From Elymus sibiricus (lineage: Eukaryota; Streptophyta; Magnoliopsida; Poales; Poaceae), in assembly GCA_039707655.1 (NCBI GenBank), contig CM077676.1:83787895-83851894 (forward strand): a stretch of DNA of 64,000 nucleotides, written 5' to 3'. The position numbers were made by a program, and so were the translations under genes. The notes beneath the pieces are model-generated. The model worked only from the letters and a program-made list of their open reading frames with translations, was not told the DNA's origin and did not search any database. Of this stretch, positions 9,920-20,863 are shown piece by piece (within the stretch, counting starts at the first letter, position 1; each line of letters begins with the position of its first letter).

Positions 9920-12536
9920 TATGTCAAATTGTTGACGTTGGACAAGGAAGATAACGTAATGAATTATGTTTGTTCATATTCACATAGAACTTATATTGTT
10001 ATAGATCCTCCAACAAGTGGTGCTTGCCCAATATCTTTGCTAGCCAAAAATCCGCACCAAGTAGAGATACTACTTGTGCATCCAAAAACCTTAAACCCAG
10101 TTTCATGTCATGAGAGTCCACTATATCTACCTTTGGATTGAATAAGATCCTTCAAGTAAGTTATCATCGGTGCAAAAAGCAATAAAAATTGCCTCTAAAT
10201 ATGTCTGAACTTTTATTGTAAGGGAAATAAGCGTTGTACGAACTTTTGATGGTAAAGAAATAAAAGCGATGGACTGCATAATAAAGGTTGCTATCACAAG
10301 GGGCAATATAACGTGACGTTCTTTTGCATTAAGAGCTCTTGCATCCAACAACAAAAAGTGCATGACAACCTCTGCTTCCCTCTGCGAAGGGCCTATCCTT
10401 TACTTTTATGTATTTACTTTTTATGCAAGAGTCAATAGTGTTCTCCTCTACTTCCTTTTTATTTTTCTCTTTTGCAAGCATCATGTGGTGGGGAAAGATC
10501 TAGGCATATATATCTAGTTGGATATGAGTGATCATGAGTTATTATTGTTGAGATCACCCTTGAGGTGAATAAGTTGGGAGGCGGAATTATGAGCCCCTAT
10601 CTTTCTATGTGTCTGGCTGAAACTTTTTGCTCCATATATATGTCGTGAGTGTTAGCAATCATAAAAGACTAAATGATGTTTGAGTATATGGACTTGCTAA
10701 ATAGCTCCTACATGAGACCCTTCCTGAAAATATGATGAATTGAATTGCATTGTTGACTCAGAACATAGTTTGTTAGTTTTCAAGAAAGTTTATGCCGTAT
10801 ACTCCATTGTTGTGATGAATTGTTACTTGCTCATGAGAAGTTTATGATAATAAATATTGCTGCTATGATAATAAATATTGCTGTTATAATAATGATCATG
10901 ATGCTTCTATATCCGTATTTTGTTTTTATCGACACCTCTCTCAATAAACATGTGGACATGATTATCGATATCGTCTTTCGCTTGAGGACAAGCGAGGTCT
11001 AAGCTTGGGGGAGTTGATACGTCCATTTTGCATCATGTTTTACTAGTGTTATTTATAGTGTTTTTAATCAATATAACACTTTGTGGAGCAATTCTAATGC
11101 CTTTTCTCTCTTAATATGCAAGATTCACACAAAGAGGGAGAATGCCGGCAGCTGGAATTCTGGACCTGAAAAAGCTCTGTCAAGATACCTATTCTGCACA
11201 TCTGCAAATGAGCTGAAATTTTCTGGAGAGTTATTTTGGAATATATAAAAAATATTGGCATCAAGAAGTACCAGAGGGGGCCACCCAGGTGCCCACGAGG
11301 CACCAGGGCGCGCCACCCCCCTCCCCAGGCGCGCCCTGGTACCTCGTGGATCCCCTGGCCCACTTCTGGCCCCCATTTTCTGTTATATAAGTGCATTTGA
11401 CCTAAAAAATTATAGAGAAGACTTTTGGGACGGTGCGCCACCGTCTCAAGGCGGAACTTGGGCAGGAGCACTTTTGCTCTCCGGCGGAGAGATTCCGCCG
11501 GGGATACTTCCCTCTGGGAGGGGGAAATCGTTGCCATCGACATCACCAGCGACCCTCTCATCGTGGGAGGGCCAATCTTCATCAACATCTTCACCAGCAC
11601 CATCTCATCTCAAACCCTAGTTCATCTCTTGTATTCAATCTTTGTCTCAAAACCTCAGATTGGTACCTGTGGGTTGCTAGTAGTGTTGATTACATCTTGT
11701 AGTTGATGCTAGTTGGTTTATTTGGTGGAAGATTATATGTTCAGATCTATTATGCCATTCAATACCCTACTGATCATGGGCATGTTGATGATTTGTGAGT
11801 AGTTACTTTTGTTCTTGAGGACATGGGAGAAGTCTTGTCATAAGTAATCATGTGAATTTGGTATTCGTTCGATATTTTGATGATATGTATGTTGTTGATT
11901 CTCTTAGTGGTGTTATGTGAACGTCGACTACATGACACTTCACCATCTTTGGGCCTAAGGGAATGCATTGTGGAGTAGTAATTAGATGATGGGTTGCTAG
12001 AGTGACAGAAGCTTAAACCCTAGTTTATGCGCTATTCCGTAAGGGACTGATTTGGATCCATATGTTTAATGCTATGGTTAGAGTTATCTTAATTCTTCTT
12101 TCGTAGTTGCGGATGCTTGCGAGAGGGGGTAATCATAAGTGGGAGGTTTGTCCAAGTAAGGGCAACACTCAAGCACCGGTCCATCCACATATCAAATTAT
12201 CAAAGTAGCGAACGTGAATCAAACAAACATGATGAAAGTGACTAGATAAAATTCCCATGTGTCCTCGAGAATGCTTTACTTACTATAAGAGATCGTTCCG
12301 GCTTGTTCTTTGCTATAAAAAGGATTGGGCCAACTTGCTGCACCTTTTTCTACTATTATTACTTGTCACTTGTTACAAATTATCTTGCTATCAAACTACT
12401 CGTTACCGATAATTTCAGTGCTTGCAGAAAATACCTTGCTGAAAACCGCTTGTCATTTCCTTCTGCTCCTCGTTGGGTTCGACACTCTTACTTATCGAAA
12501 GGACTACGATTGATCCCCTATACTTGTGGGTCATCA
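9920..12536 (+). mobile_element. gypsy-type LTR retrotransposon, 3' part only
   Basis: The 3' LTR (11015-12536) is preceded by a purine-rich tract (agcttgggggagt, 11002-11014) typical of a polypurine tract. Upstream, 9920-11014 is internal sequence without an intact coding frame; the short frame at 9950-10141 is not one I recognise. The element is truncated on its left by CACTA B, so the pol genes and 5' LTR are outside the window or lost. I assign it to gypsy from the general look of the 3' internal end (…GCTTGAGGACAAGCGAGGT… before the purine tract), which is common in Triticeae gypsy families; the exact family is not claimed. Confidence 0.65.
11015..12536 (+). repeat. 3' LTR of truncated gypsy element
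   Basis: It begins TGATACGTCCATTTTGCA and ends TTGTGGGTCATCA, giving the TG…CA ends of an LTR, about 1.52 kb. The start is fixed by the adjoining polypurine tract. The right end is fixed by the abrupt change to unrelated GC-rich sequence at 12537. No second copy exists in the window for comparison. Confidence 0.68.
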
Positions 12537-13269
12537 TTCACGGTGGCGCGGCCATGGCTGCGTTCGGCCGCGGTGGGAGAGAGTGGCAGAGAGGGAGAGG
12601 CGTCGAATGGGGGCGTCTAGGGTTGCAGGGGGTCGAGGGGGTCTTGCAGGCGTCGCCGCGCGGCAGCCATGCGTTGTCGAGCGCGCGAGAGGTGGGGGCC
12701 AGTGCGCGCGCGCGCTGTGCGGGCGACAGCAGTGCGAGGAGGGAGATGACGCGGGGAGCTGGGCCGGGCCGGCTACTGTAGACCTTAAGCCCGAAGGCAC
12801 AGTAGGCGTTAGGCATTTTCCCTTTTTCTTTTTCTATTTCCATTTTAGCTACTGTTTTCTTTTTATTTTAGCTACTAAATGAATTTTGTTAAATGTGAAA
12901 CTTGTCCCATAAATACTTAGCAACATTCTAGGGTGGCACAAAAAGTTTGGGGTGATTTGAATTCATTTGAATTTTGCATAATTGAAAATGGATTAAATGG
13001 TGCTGTTTTGGCACTGTTTTAAATAGGTTAGGGCCATTTAAATAATTCAATAAATGTTGATTTTATTTTTATAATTGCTTTGGGAATTTTTGCAATATTA
13101 TGAACTATTTTGTTTAATTATTTGAAGAAGTAATAATTTGACTTGCATTTGAATTTTGAATTTGAACTTGAAGTTGGATTATTTTCTAAATGCAATTTAT
13201 TTAGGATGATCATGATGACATGGCTAATTAATTAGCCTAATGACAGGGTTGAGATCTGGGGATGTTACA
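12537..13269 (+). repeat. fragment of a second LTR, ends GGGATGTTACA
   Basis: The segment ends in GGGATGTTACA, the usual 3' end of grass gypsy LTRs that begin TGTAACATCCC. Directly after it a coding frame begins in mid-codon. The left end is cut off by the gypsy LTR ending at 12536, which therefore seems to have inserted into it. Its GC-rich first 250 bp and AT-rich remainder carry no gene. The call rests mainly on the terminal motif and the junctions. Confidence 0.45.
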
Positions 13270-13271
13270 AG

Positions 13272-13520
13272 GAGGAAGCCATTCGTGCCCACATCCTAAA
13301 GAAGCATCAGCAGAGAAAGACACGCGCCCTTGCCCGAGAGAAAAATCGGGCAGTCTGTGCCATGGCCAGACTACCCCACAAAGAGGAGAAGGAGGACAAC
13401 GACGGGTCGGACAACTCCGGCGACGAGCAGATCCGGCTGGATCCATTTCGTGTTTTCAAGCGCTACTTCCACGAGAAAGACGGGAAAGGCGCCGGGAAGG
13501 GCAAGGGCAATCATGGATGA
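13272..13520 (+). pseudogene. unidentified C-terminal coding fragment (82 codons)
   Basis: An open frame runs from the LTR boundary to a TGA at 13518-13520. It is rich in Lys, Arg, Glu and Asp: EEAIRAHILKKHQQRKTRAL, then an acidic stretch (EEKEDNDGSDNSGDEQIRLD), then DPFRVFKRYFHEKD and a Gly-Lys tail. The codons end cleanly and are followed by a plausible 3' UTR. The N-terminus has been displaced by the LTR. I do not recognise the family; the composition would fit a nuclear protein encoded by a host gene or a DNA transposon. The next segment, 13521-13631, is likely its 3' UTR. Confidence 0.4.
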
Positions 13521-13648
13521 TCTTCTTCATAGCTAATATGTAGATAGAACATGCCAATTTTTGGTAGTTCGGTGACATGTCTTGATGTAGTAGCCGGACG
13601 ATCTGTGTTGGATCATTTATATAGGTTGCATGTGTTTGGCATGGATTT

Positions 13649-13968
13649 TTTTTTTTGAGGGAAACAGCAGGACTCGGCTGCGTATTTTTATTGATTTTTC
13701 AAATAAATAGTACAAAGAATGAGGTCCCAAACGGGTCCAAAAAGAAAAAGAAAGCTATACAAAAACCAAACCAGCCTAAGGAAATGGAACTGTACAAAAA
13801 AGGAAAAAGAACAAAGAGAAATACAGCAGAGGTAAACCAATCTCGATTCCAGCCCAAAAGCAAGGTTATTATCTGAATGCGTTGATCCAGTCGGCAAACC
13901 TTGCATAGTCCTTCCTTTTGGCCCTGTAGGCAACCCATTTAAGTTCTTCCTTTAGCTTTCTCCTACAA
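13649..13968 (-). mobile_element. 5'-truncated LINE-like retroposon with 17-bp target duplication
   Basis: The sequence GTGTTTGGCATGGATTT occurs at 13632-13648 and again at 13969-13985, bracketing a 320-bp insert. The insert starts on the plus strand with a T-run (13649-13656), which is a poly(A) tail read on the minus strand, preceded by an AATAAA-like signal. Its far end encodes on the minus strand a short C-terminus (KLKEELKWVAYRAKRKDYAR and on to a TAA). Target duplication, poly(A) and 5' truncation are the marks of LINE-mediated insertion. The left breakpoint of the segmental duplication falls inside this element. Confidence 0.75.
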
Positions 13969-14149
13969 GTGTTTGGCATGGATTTGAGGTTTGCTAATTT
14001 TGATGTTTGGTTGTGCGAAGAAAAATTTGAGATGTGACCGGTCACTGCCTGCGTACGTGTCCGGACGCGTCCGCGGGCGTTTTAGGGCCTGGATTAGGTG
14101 TAGATGCTCTAACACGAAGCTAGCTTAAAAGGAAAAAAAATTGTGTACG

Positions 14150-14215
14150 TTGCCGCGGCCACGACTCGAACCGGTGGCCTTTCAGGCTAAGATGAAGGCG
14201 CAGTGACTGCTGGAA
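14150..14215 (-). other. tRNA-like promoter relic (possible SINE head)
   Basis: Read on the minus strand, CACCGGTTCGAGTCGTGGCC contains a good RNA polymerase III B-box (GGTTCGAGTC). Upstream of it lies GCCTGAAAGG, where a tRNA-derived SINE would have its body. A copy is present at 54110-54175. No clover-leaf is convincing, so I do not call a tRNA gene. Confidence 0.25.
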
Positions 14216-14498
14216 AACAAAAACTTTATGTACGTGTCGTGTTAAATGTCGATAAGTCAGCTGCACAGAAACGACACACACGAGAGAAAAAAAAAACACT
14301 TGACACGCCACACCCAATCCGCAGACCCACCCATCAGCCACAAACTCAAAGAATCAGCGAGGTTCTCCCGACTCAGCGAGCCTCCTTCCACGACCCGGCA
14401 CCTCAACCCGCCCCGCCGCATGCTCAAGTTGGGTGTTCGGGTTTACCTGAAATATCATGTCGGGTAATTCGGGTTATCTGAACATCGGATTTTCAGAA

Positions 14499-14701
14499 TT
14501 TCCGGCGATACGCGTTCAGTGGGAGGAGACGTTCCCGTCGACTACGAGGCGCCTACGATGACTTCGTAAAATCTCAAGATGATATGCCGGCTCAGTCTCT
14601 CGGAGGTGCTCATTGGGGTAGGGTGTGCGTGTGTGCGTTCATAGGGGTGAGTGTATGCGCGTATATATGAGCGCTTGTGTCTGTACTGATGTTCAAAAAA
14701 A
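14499..14701 (+). mobile_element. 5'-truncated SINE with 18-bp target duplication (copy 1)
   Basis: The insert begins TTTCCGGCGATACGCGTTCA and ends in an A-run, and is flanked by AACATCGGATTTTCAGAA at 14481-14498 and 14702-14719. The same body occurs at 54460-54666 (copy 2). It also occurs in a longer form at 26293-26571, where a B-box (GGTTCAAGTCC) lies upstream, so this copy lacks the tRNA-derived head. It predates the segmental duplication. Confidence 0.8.
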
Positions 14702-15102
14702 AACATCGGATTTTCAGAAACAACACCCGAAATGCCTCTCAAAAATAAAAAATCCAAAAATTCTGATACCCACTATTTCAGGTTCGGGTTTGGTTGGTCA
14801 CAAATTTCTTGACCTGCACCACACTTAGCAAAAAACACTGAGGGTTTGAGTAGTTTTCAGGAGGATAATTCCGCATGACAAATGAAAATTTTCATCATCA
14901 TAACATCATGACAAATGATAGTTTACAGGGCTTTGTTGTTCGGATTGTTCGAGTACCCGAAAAAATATACATGCGGCCACCCGGACAGATATCTATGAGA
15001 CTTCCTTCAAAAAAATCTGTGAGACGTGGTCTTCTCCTTATCCAAAATAAGAGAAGAAAAAGCCCTCTCTCGTGAATCTCTCCTCCATCCCTCGCACGGG
15101 CG

Positions 15103-16117
15103 TCAGGCTGGACGTGGCGAGCGAGCTTTCGGCCCGGCTCGCGGCCCGCTAAGGACCGGACCGTTCGGTCCTGGCCCGCTGACAAAAATGGCCGGTCCGG
15201 TCTGCAGAAACAGGCCCGAAAACAACTCGGTCCGGTCCTGTTTTTGACCGAGCTGGCTCGGTCGGACCGCGACATTTGGCCCAGGTGCACAGCCCAGCAG
15301 TCCAGTGTAGGGACAGCGAGTCCATACGACGCTAGGGCAAAGGCCCTTCCCCCAATTCCCCGATCCCCTTTACTCCTGGCTGGAGGGAGCGCCGTCTCCG
15401 CCGGCCACCGTTGCCTTCGTCGACCACCACCTCCTTGTCTGCACCTGCACGTGGTGGAAAGAGGAGTGAAGGAGCTGAGGATGGAGCGCCGCGTCTGCAA
15501 GGCTGCACCTACTCGCCGTCGTCGACCATCGCCGTCTCCACCTGCCCGTCTTCGACCACCTCCTCGCCGGTTGGCCGCCGTCGAGCTTGAGCACGAAGCT
15601 GGTGGACGCGGGGGACGGAGCGGCTGCACATGCACCTGCAGTCCTGCATGTCGTCGCCGTCAGTTTGTAATTGTTCACTCTCTCTGAACTTTCTTCTGTT
15701 TGTAATTGTTCACTCTCTCTGAACTTTCTTCTGTTTGTAATTGTTCACTCCCTCTGAACTTTCTTTGATATTTGTTCACTCCCTCTGAATTTTCTTCAGT
15801 TGGACAGCTTCCTGTGCTGTTTTTCTTGCAAACTTGCTTATTTTTCGTCCATTTGAACCTCTTTTGCAACCTAATGATCTATATGTTCAAATTTGCTATC
15901 AAAAGAGTTCTCAAAAGGCTCCCAACGCACTCCCACGCACAAACTGTACTCGGTCCAGACGGTCCCCTCGGTCCGCACTGAGCTGAGGTGCAGTCGGTCC
16001 GGTCAAGGGAAACAGGACCGCAGGTAAGCTCGGTCCGGTCCGGTCCGGGCCAGTTTCGGCCGGTCCAAAGGGAGGCTCGGTCAGGGACCGGACCGGCCCG
16101 GACCGCGTCCACCCTTA
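15103..16117. mobile_element. non-autonomous hAT-like element with 8-bp target duplication
   Basis: The insert is flanked by CACGGGCG at 15095-15102 and 16118-16125. Copy 2 has a single, uninterrupted GACGGGCG at 55059-55066, which is the empty site. The ends read TCAGGCTGGACG and, inverted, TAAGGGTGGACG (10 of 12 bases alike), fitting hAT termini. Both subterminal regions are crowded with CGGTCCGG/CCGGACCG motifs in inverted orientation. No transposase is visible. The interior (about 15360-15660) is GC-rich with short open frames I do not trust, followed by a 35-bp tandem repeat. Confidence 0.8.
15663..15800 (+). repeat. 35-bp tandem repeat inside the hAT-like element
   Basis: The unit GTTTGTAATTGTTCACTCTC… of 35 bp occurs about three and a half times, starting at 15663, 15698 and 15733, with the last unit degenerate. 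Confidence 0.8.
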
Positions 16118-17503
16118 CACGGGCGGCACCTCCTCCCATGACCCCCCTTCGTCTTCGGCGCTTGCCAACCAAATACCCCACCTGCGTCGTCTTTCTCCGC
16201 TCGGTCCTGCTGCTACTCATCGACGCCACTCCATCCTCGAAGAGAGGAGCGTTATAGCGAGAACCGTGTGGTGACCGCAACATCAGGCACCGGCCAGACC
16301 GCCCCCATCCACATATCCGTCGCAACCGCTGGCCGTCCATATCACCTCGATCTCGTCTAGCTCGAAGCACACCGCCGCTTCGGGACCCATCACATCAGAA
16401 GGTTGAGCCGCCGACGGCCCCTCTTCCCAAGGTCAATCGACGACTAGCGGCGGCGAATGAGGGAGTAGATAAAGGGGGATCGAGAGGACATCGTGAATGC
16501 CAATGGCGGCGGCAGAGATGGTCGGAGAGGCACCACATCTCTCTTTCTTCATCGCTGGAAGAAATAGGAAGAGAGAAAGTTGCCAACCCTTCGTCGTATG
16601 TGTCCAACTGATGTTGTCGGGCCCATCTATGATCTAACTATGTCCAGACCAATTAACAAGGCATTTTCTCATCATAGGCCCACGTGTCAGAGACACAGAA
16701 CCGCAAGTGCCCTCAGCCCTCTGCATGTTAGCCCGGCATAAACTTGTAGGAGATACTTCCTCTGTACACAAATGTAAGATGCTTTTGCAGGAGTCTAGTT
16801 TAAAATTGCAAAAATGTTCTACATTTTTTTATAGAGAAAGTTTTTTTTAATTCGAAATTCATTTGAAAAATTTGGGTGAAAAGTTTTGAGATTTTCTGGA
16901 AGCTGGTTTTTCTGGCCCCACCCAGAAAAAATAGAATAGAGAAAAAAAATCTTAGTCTATGAACTTGAATGTAATTTTTTTAGTGTTTCTTGTACTGCCA
17001 TGACAGATGATGAATAAATCGATTTTTTTTCCGCAAATAAATAGATTGAGTAAGCTTGCTTATTCAAAAATGGACCTAGTTGGGCTGGTGGTCATCTATA
17101 ATAAGTGCGACAAAGGGGTAGTTGTTTCCGTCATAATAAGCATTATTTCATGTTATTAATAGCATGCAAATATGGATAGGCTAATGGACCCACGACAGTA
17201 CAACTAAGACTGTCCGTAATGGGGGTATCATATCTAGTATCATGCATGCCAACTACTCCCTCCGTCCTTAAAAGAGTGTACTTCCAACTTTGTTGGAAAG
17301 TCAAAAAAAAATATGTTTGACCGTATTTATACAATAATACACCAACATTTATGCCATCAAATTAGTAGCATTAGATTCATGATAAAACATATTTTCATCA
17401 TATACCTATTTGGTTTCACAAACATTGATATATTTTGGCACAAACTTGGTCAAACTTTAAAGTAGTTTGACCCTCCAACAAAGTTGGAAGTACACTCTTT
17501 TAA

Positions 17504-17800
17504 GAGCAAGTATAATAAGGTGATGTAGGTGGGCTGTAAGACTTAAAATATTATATCTTTGCTGAGTTGGATGGGTGAGAAGAGGAGAGAGAAGAGGAGA
17601 GAGAAGAGAAGCAGGTTGTAGATTTACAGCCGGCTGTAGCACGGGCTCCAAGAAACTATGTGAGGGTGTATGGTGGGCCATATGGTAAAAAAGTAGTACT
17701 TCCTTGTAGCCCACTACTATACATGTGGGCTATTACATTGACTATAAATGACATGGCAACATGTTATAGCCAGCAGTCGGCTATATTATTAACCATGCTC
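17504..17800. mobile_element. Tourist-like MITE nested in Stowaway
   Basis: A TAA trinucleotide at 17501-17503 and 17801-17803 flanks a 297-bp element that begins GAGCAAGTATAATAA and ends TTATTAACCATGCTC. The TAA target and GAGCA ends are those of the PIF/Harbinger superfamily. It contains a short GA-rich stretch (agaggagagagaagag) and no coding sequence. Confidence 0.75.
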
Positions 17801-17803
17801 TAA

Positions 17804-19900
17804 GAGCATCTCCAACAGGCGTGCAATCTTAGCGGCGCGCTGGAAAAAACGCCTTTTTTGCGCGCGCAGCCGAAACGGGCGCTCCAACAGACGCGCAAAA
17901 AACGCGCGTGCGGTATAATCGGTTCAGCGCGCGGAGGAAAACGGCATCGTGCGTCACTTATTTCGTGCGCCCGCTCCCGCGCGCTGGACAGCGACGACTC
18001 GCGCGCGACTTCGCCAACCACCAGATCCAGGCGCTGGCGCCGCCGCCCGCACCTTCCCCATTTGCTCCAGCGACCCGTCGGCGCTTCCCCGCCTATCCCC
18101 GCGCGCCGCCGCTCCTTCCTCCACCTCCTCTCGTCGCCGCCGCCCCTCGAGCGCGCCATTCCTCCGACGAACAACGCTCGGCGGCCCACTGCAGCTCGGC
18201 GCCCACAAGGTGTTTGACAAAACGCTTGCAAGGTATGTACTTCAACTTTATATTTTGTAGATGAATTTGTTGCATGTTGTTTGTAGTTTTATAGACTAGT
18301 TTAAATTCAATATTGTAGATGAGTTCGTCCTATGATTCTTCCGACGAAGAATTTGATATTCAAGAGGAGGAGGACCTCGCAATGATCGTAGCTATGCACG
18401 TCAATAAAAAGCCGAAGCACGGTGGTTCGGTTATGGGTCGTCATAAAATTTGGAGGGATAAGATCGATGCCGACAACAGATTGATGAGGCACTATTTTGT
18501 GGAGAATCCCACATACCCCGAGTCGTACTTTCGGCGCCGTTTTAGGATGAGCATCGAGTTGTTCAAACGCATTGCAGAGAAACTAGCGAGCCATGATCGG
18601 TTTTTTTAGCAAAGGAGGAATGCCGCCGGAGAACTCGGGCATAGCACCTTTCAAAAGGTGACAGCCGCTTTGCGTATGTTGGCATATGGTATTCCGGCTG
18701 ATCTAGTTGATGACCACTTGGCCATGGGTGAGAGTCAAGCCATCATGTGTGTCAAGCGCTTCGCAGTCGGAATTGTGCAAGTGTTTGGTCCGGAGTATTT
18801 GAGAGCTCCCAATGCTGAAGATACCGCAAGGCTTTTGGAGATGAACAAAGCTCGCGGGTTCCCAGGTATGCTTGGCTCAATAGATTGCATGCATTGGAGT
18901 TGGAAGAACTGTCCTAAGGCATGGCATGGACAATTTCACGGCTAGAAAAAGGGTTCCACTATAATCCTTGAAGCAGTGGCCGATCAGGAGACTTGGATTT
19001 GACATGCTTTTTTTGGAATGCCTGGATCTTTGAATGACATCAACGTTCTTGATCGGTCACCACTCATGAATAAGATTGCAAATGGTGAAACTACGCCGGT
19101 GGAGTTTGTAGCAAATGGCCATACATACAACTATGGCTACTATCTTGCGGATGGCATCTACCCAAAGTGGCAAACATTTGTGAAGCCATTGAAAAAACCA
19201 GAAGGTAAGAAAAATCTTGATTTCCACAATGCTCAGGCGGCGGCTAGGAAAGATGTGGAGGGAGCTTTCGGGATTTTGCAAGCCCAATTTGCTATTGTGA
19301 GAGGACCGGCTAGATTTTGGGATCAAAAGATCCTTTGGTACATCATGAACGCTTGTGTGATCATGCATAACATGATCTTCGAGAATGAGCGTGGGCAAGA
19401 TTTAGACCATTCTCAGTATGAGCTCTTGGGACGTCCCGTGCGAGTGCAGAGGAGGGCTGCGAGGGTGGCCCGATTTGTTGCCTCCTATCATGCCATTCGA
19501 CGTGCCGAAACGCATGATGATCTTCAGAAGGATCTAATCGAGGAGTGGTGGGCATGGAATGGCCGACAAAACTAGTGATGTTGTATGTTTGATGTTGTAT
19601 TGTTGAACTATTTGTTGTATTGGTAGATAAACTATTTGTTTGAGTTGTATAAATTGAACTATTTATTGTTGATTTATTTTTGAGTGTTTGATCTTCTTGG
19701 TTCTATTTTGTGAGTGTGATATGTTGTTTGTGCTGGGCGCGAGCGCTGTATATTTACCGCGCCTCCTGGAGCTGCTCGCGCGCGCCATCTTTTGCAGCGG
19801 CCGCTGGAGCCAGCGCCATGCTGCGCGCAAAAAAAGGCTTTCTCGGCGCTGTAAAATGGTTTTAGCGCGCCGCGCGGTTGCGCGCCTGTTGGAGATGCTC
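17804..19900 (+). mobile_element. PIF/Harbinger element with transposase gene
   Basis: The 2097-bp element has near-perfect terminal inverted repeats (GAGCATCTCCAACAGGCG) and TAA on both sides (17801-17803 and 19901-19903). It abuts the Tourist MITE and shares its TAA. The subterminal parts are GC-rich with many GCGCGC motifs. It contains a single-exon transposase on the plus strand with three stops. Short GC-rich frames at 17858-18264, in front of the transposase, look like base-composition artefacts. Confidence 0.88.
18319..19575 (+). pseudogene. PIF/Harbinger DDE transposase, three in-frame stops
   Basis: One continuous frame of 418 codons starts MSSSYDSSDEEFDIQEEEDL and shows the plant transposon protein signature (ENPTYPESYFRRRFRMS; AAGELGHSTFQKVTAALRML). 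The catalytic residues are present: Asp in GSIDCMHW, Asp in PGSLNDINVLDRSP and Glu in KDVEGAFGILQAQF. Stops are TAG at 18607-18609 and 18943-18945 and TGA at 19000-19002. Each could arise by a single base change, and no frameshift is seen. Harbinger elements normally need a second, Myb-like protein; no gene for one is present in this element. It is inactive, but could be recently so because the terminal repeats remain matched. Confidence 0.87.
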
Positions 19901-20863
19901 TAAAGACGGAGAGAGTAGACTATTTAGGTGATGTGGCATAGAATTAAATGAATAAAGAGAGTCTTGAGTATCATATCATGATACCGTATCATAATAAATG
20001 ACATGCTACTCTGTGTCATGCATGTCAATAAATAAGTCATCTATGATACTAATATATGATACTATGTATTACGGAGGTAGTATCATACACTAGTATCATA
20101 TGCATGATACTAAGTTATGATACTACCCATTACAAGCAACCTAAGCAGAATTTCCTTCGAGTATATTACAGTACTCAGGATGCAATTGTTTTTTTTATTT
20201 TGAATCCTCTTTTTGAGCTAAGGAGAGAATGCTGTAAGCCTGCAAAGGTTTGAAACCCATTTGCTCAATGCACGTAGAGAAAACATTCCACGAAAAGCTG
20301 TTGCGAAATGCATGACGTGTCTATTTTTATGTCTTCTTGCATCTTCAATCATTCATGGACCGGAGGGAGTAGTAAAATAATAGCCTGATATCACATTTGG
20401 CTTTCCCGGCAAGAAAAAAGGACACCATTTGGCTACACAATGGCTACGAACAAGACTATTAATTTCGGCTCAAAAGGAAAACGAGACTATTAATTAATGC
20501 AGCCTGTACCATCAATTAATTAATCTATAATTATAACGGGAAATAGAAATGGTTAACGAGTGCTACAGCTAACCAAAAACAGCAGCAGGTGGTCACCCAA
20601 CAACGACAGACAGATGGTCCTTTCCGTCAGGTATTAAACGAGACGGATGGACAAGCATTGCTATAAATAGTCGATATATACGGATACCTGCAAGGTATAA
20701 AGGAACAAGATCCAAAAGAAAGTTAATGAAAATTGACCATGCAACGTACGCGTCAATAATTGGCAAGCTACAACCACTTGGTCTCTTTCAAATCATATAA
20801 GTGAAAGACAGAGAATGAAAATATTCATACTTCTTTTCTTTTCGGGAAATACTTTTGATCTAT

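Larger units (their letters stand above)
17256..19915. mobile_element. Stowaway MITE carrying two nested Harbinger-type elements
   Basis: TA at 17254-17255 and 19916-19917 flanks an element that begins CTCCCTCCGTCCTTAAAAGA and ends with the degenerate inverse (AGACGGAGAGAG). A long imperfect palindrome (GTACTTCCAACTTTGTTGG … CCAACAAAGTTGGAAGTAC) marks its body. Removing the two nested elements leaves about 260 bp, a normal Stowaway size. Copy 2 has the empty site, a single TA at 56194-56195. Confidence 0.8.
17208..20141. mobile_element. Tourist-like MITE (host of the nest), copy 1, split by insertions
   Basis: The intact copy 2 element is 56148-56408 (261 bp), flanked by TAA and with ends GGCTGTCCGTAATGG and, inverted, GGCTGCTTGTAATGG. 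In copy 1 the same MITE is split at a TA dinucleotide into 17208-17253 and 19918-20141 by a Stowaway element with further nested insertions. The interior is rich in ATGATAC repeats, typical of this MITE group. Confidence 0.72.

Noticed and set aside
9950..10141. Short frame (NYVCSYSHRTYIVIDPPTSG…) at the left of the gypsy remnant
   Set aside because: Codon texture is plausible, but I recognise no retroelement or host domain, and it lies right at the CACTA B border; not called as a gene.
14150..14215. Possible tRNA gene on the minus strand
   Set aside because: Only a B-box-like GGTTCGAGTC is convincing. I could not draw acceptor or anticodon stems, so I listed it as a SINE-like relic.
17858..18264. 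Arg/Ala/Pro-rich frames upstream of the Harbinger transposase
   Set aside because: They occur in several overlapping frames on both strands and reflect GCG/CGC-rich subterminal sequence.
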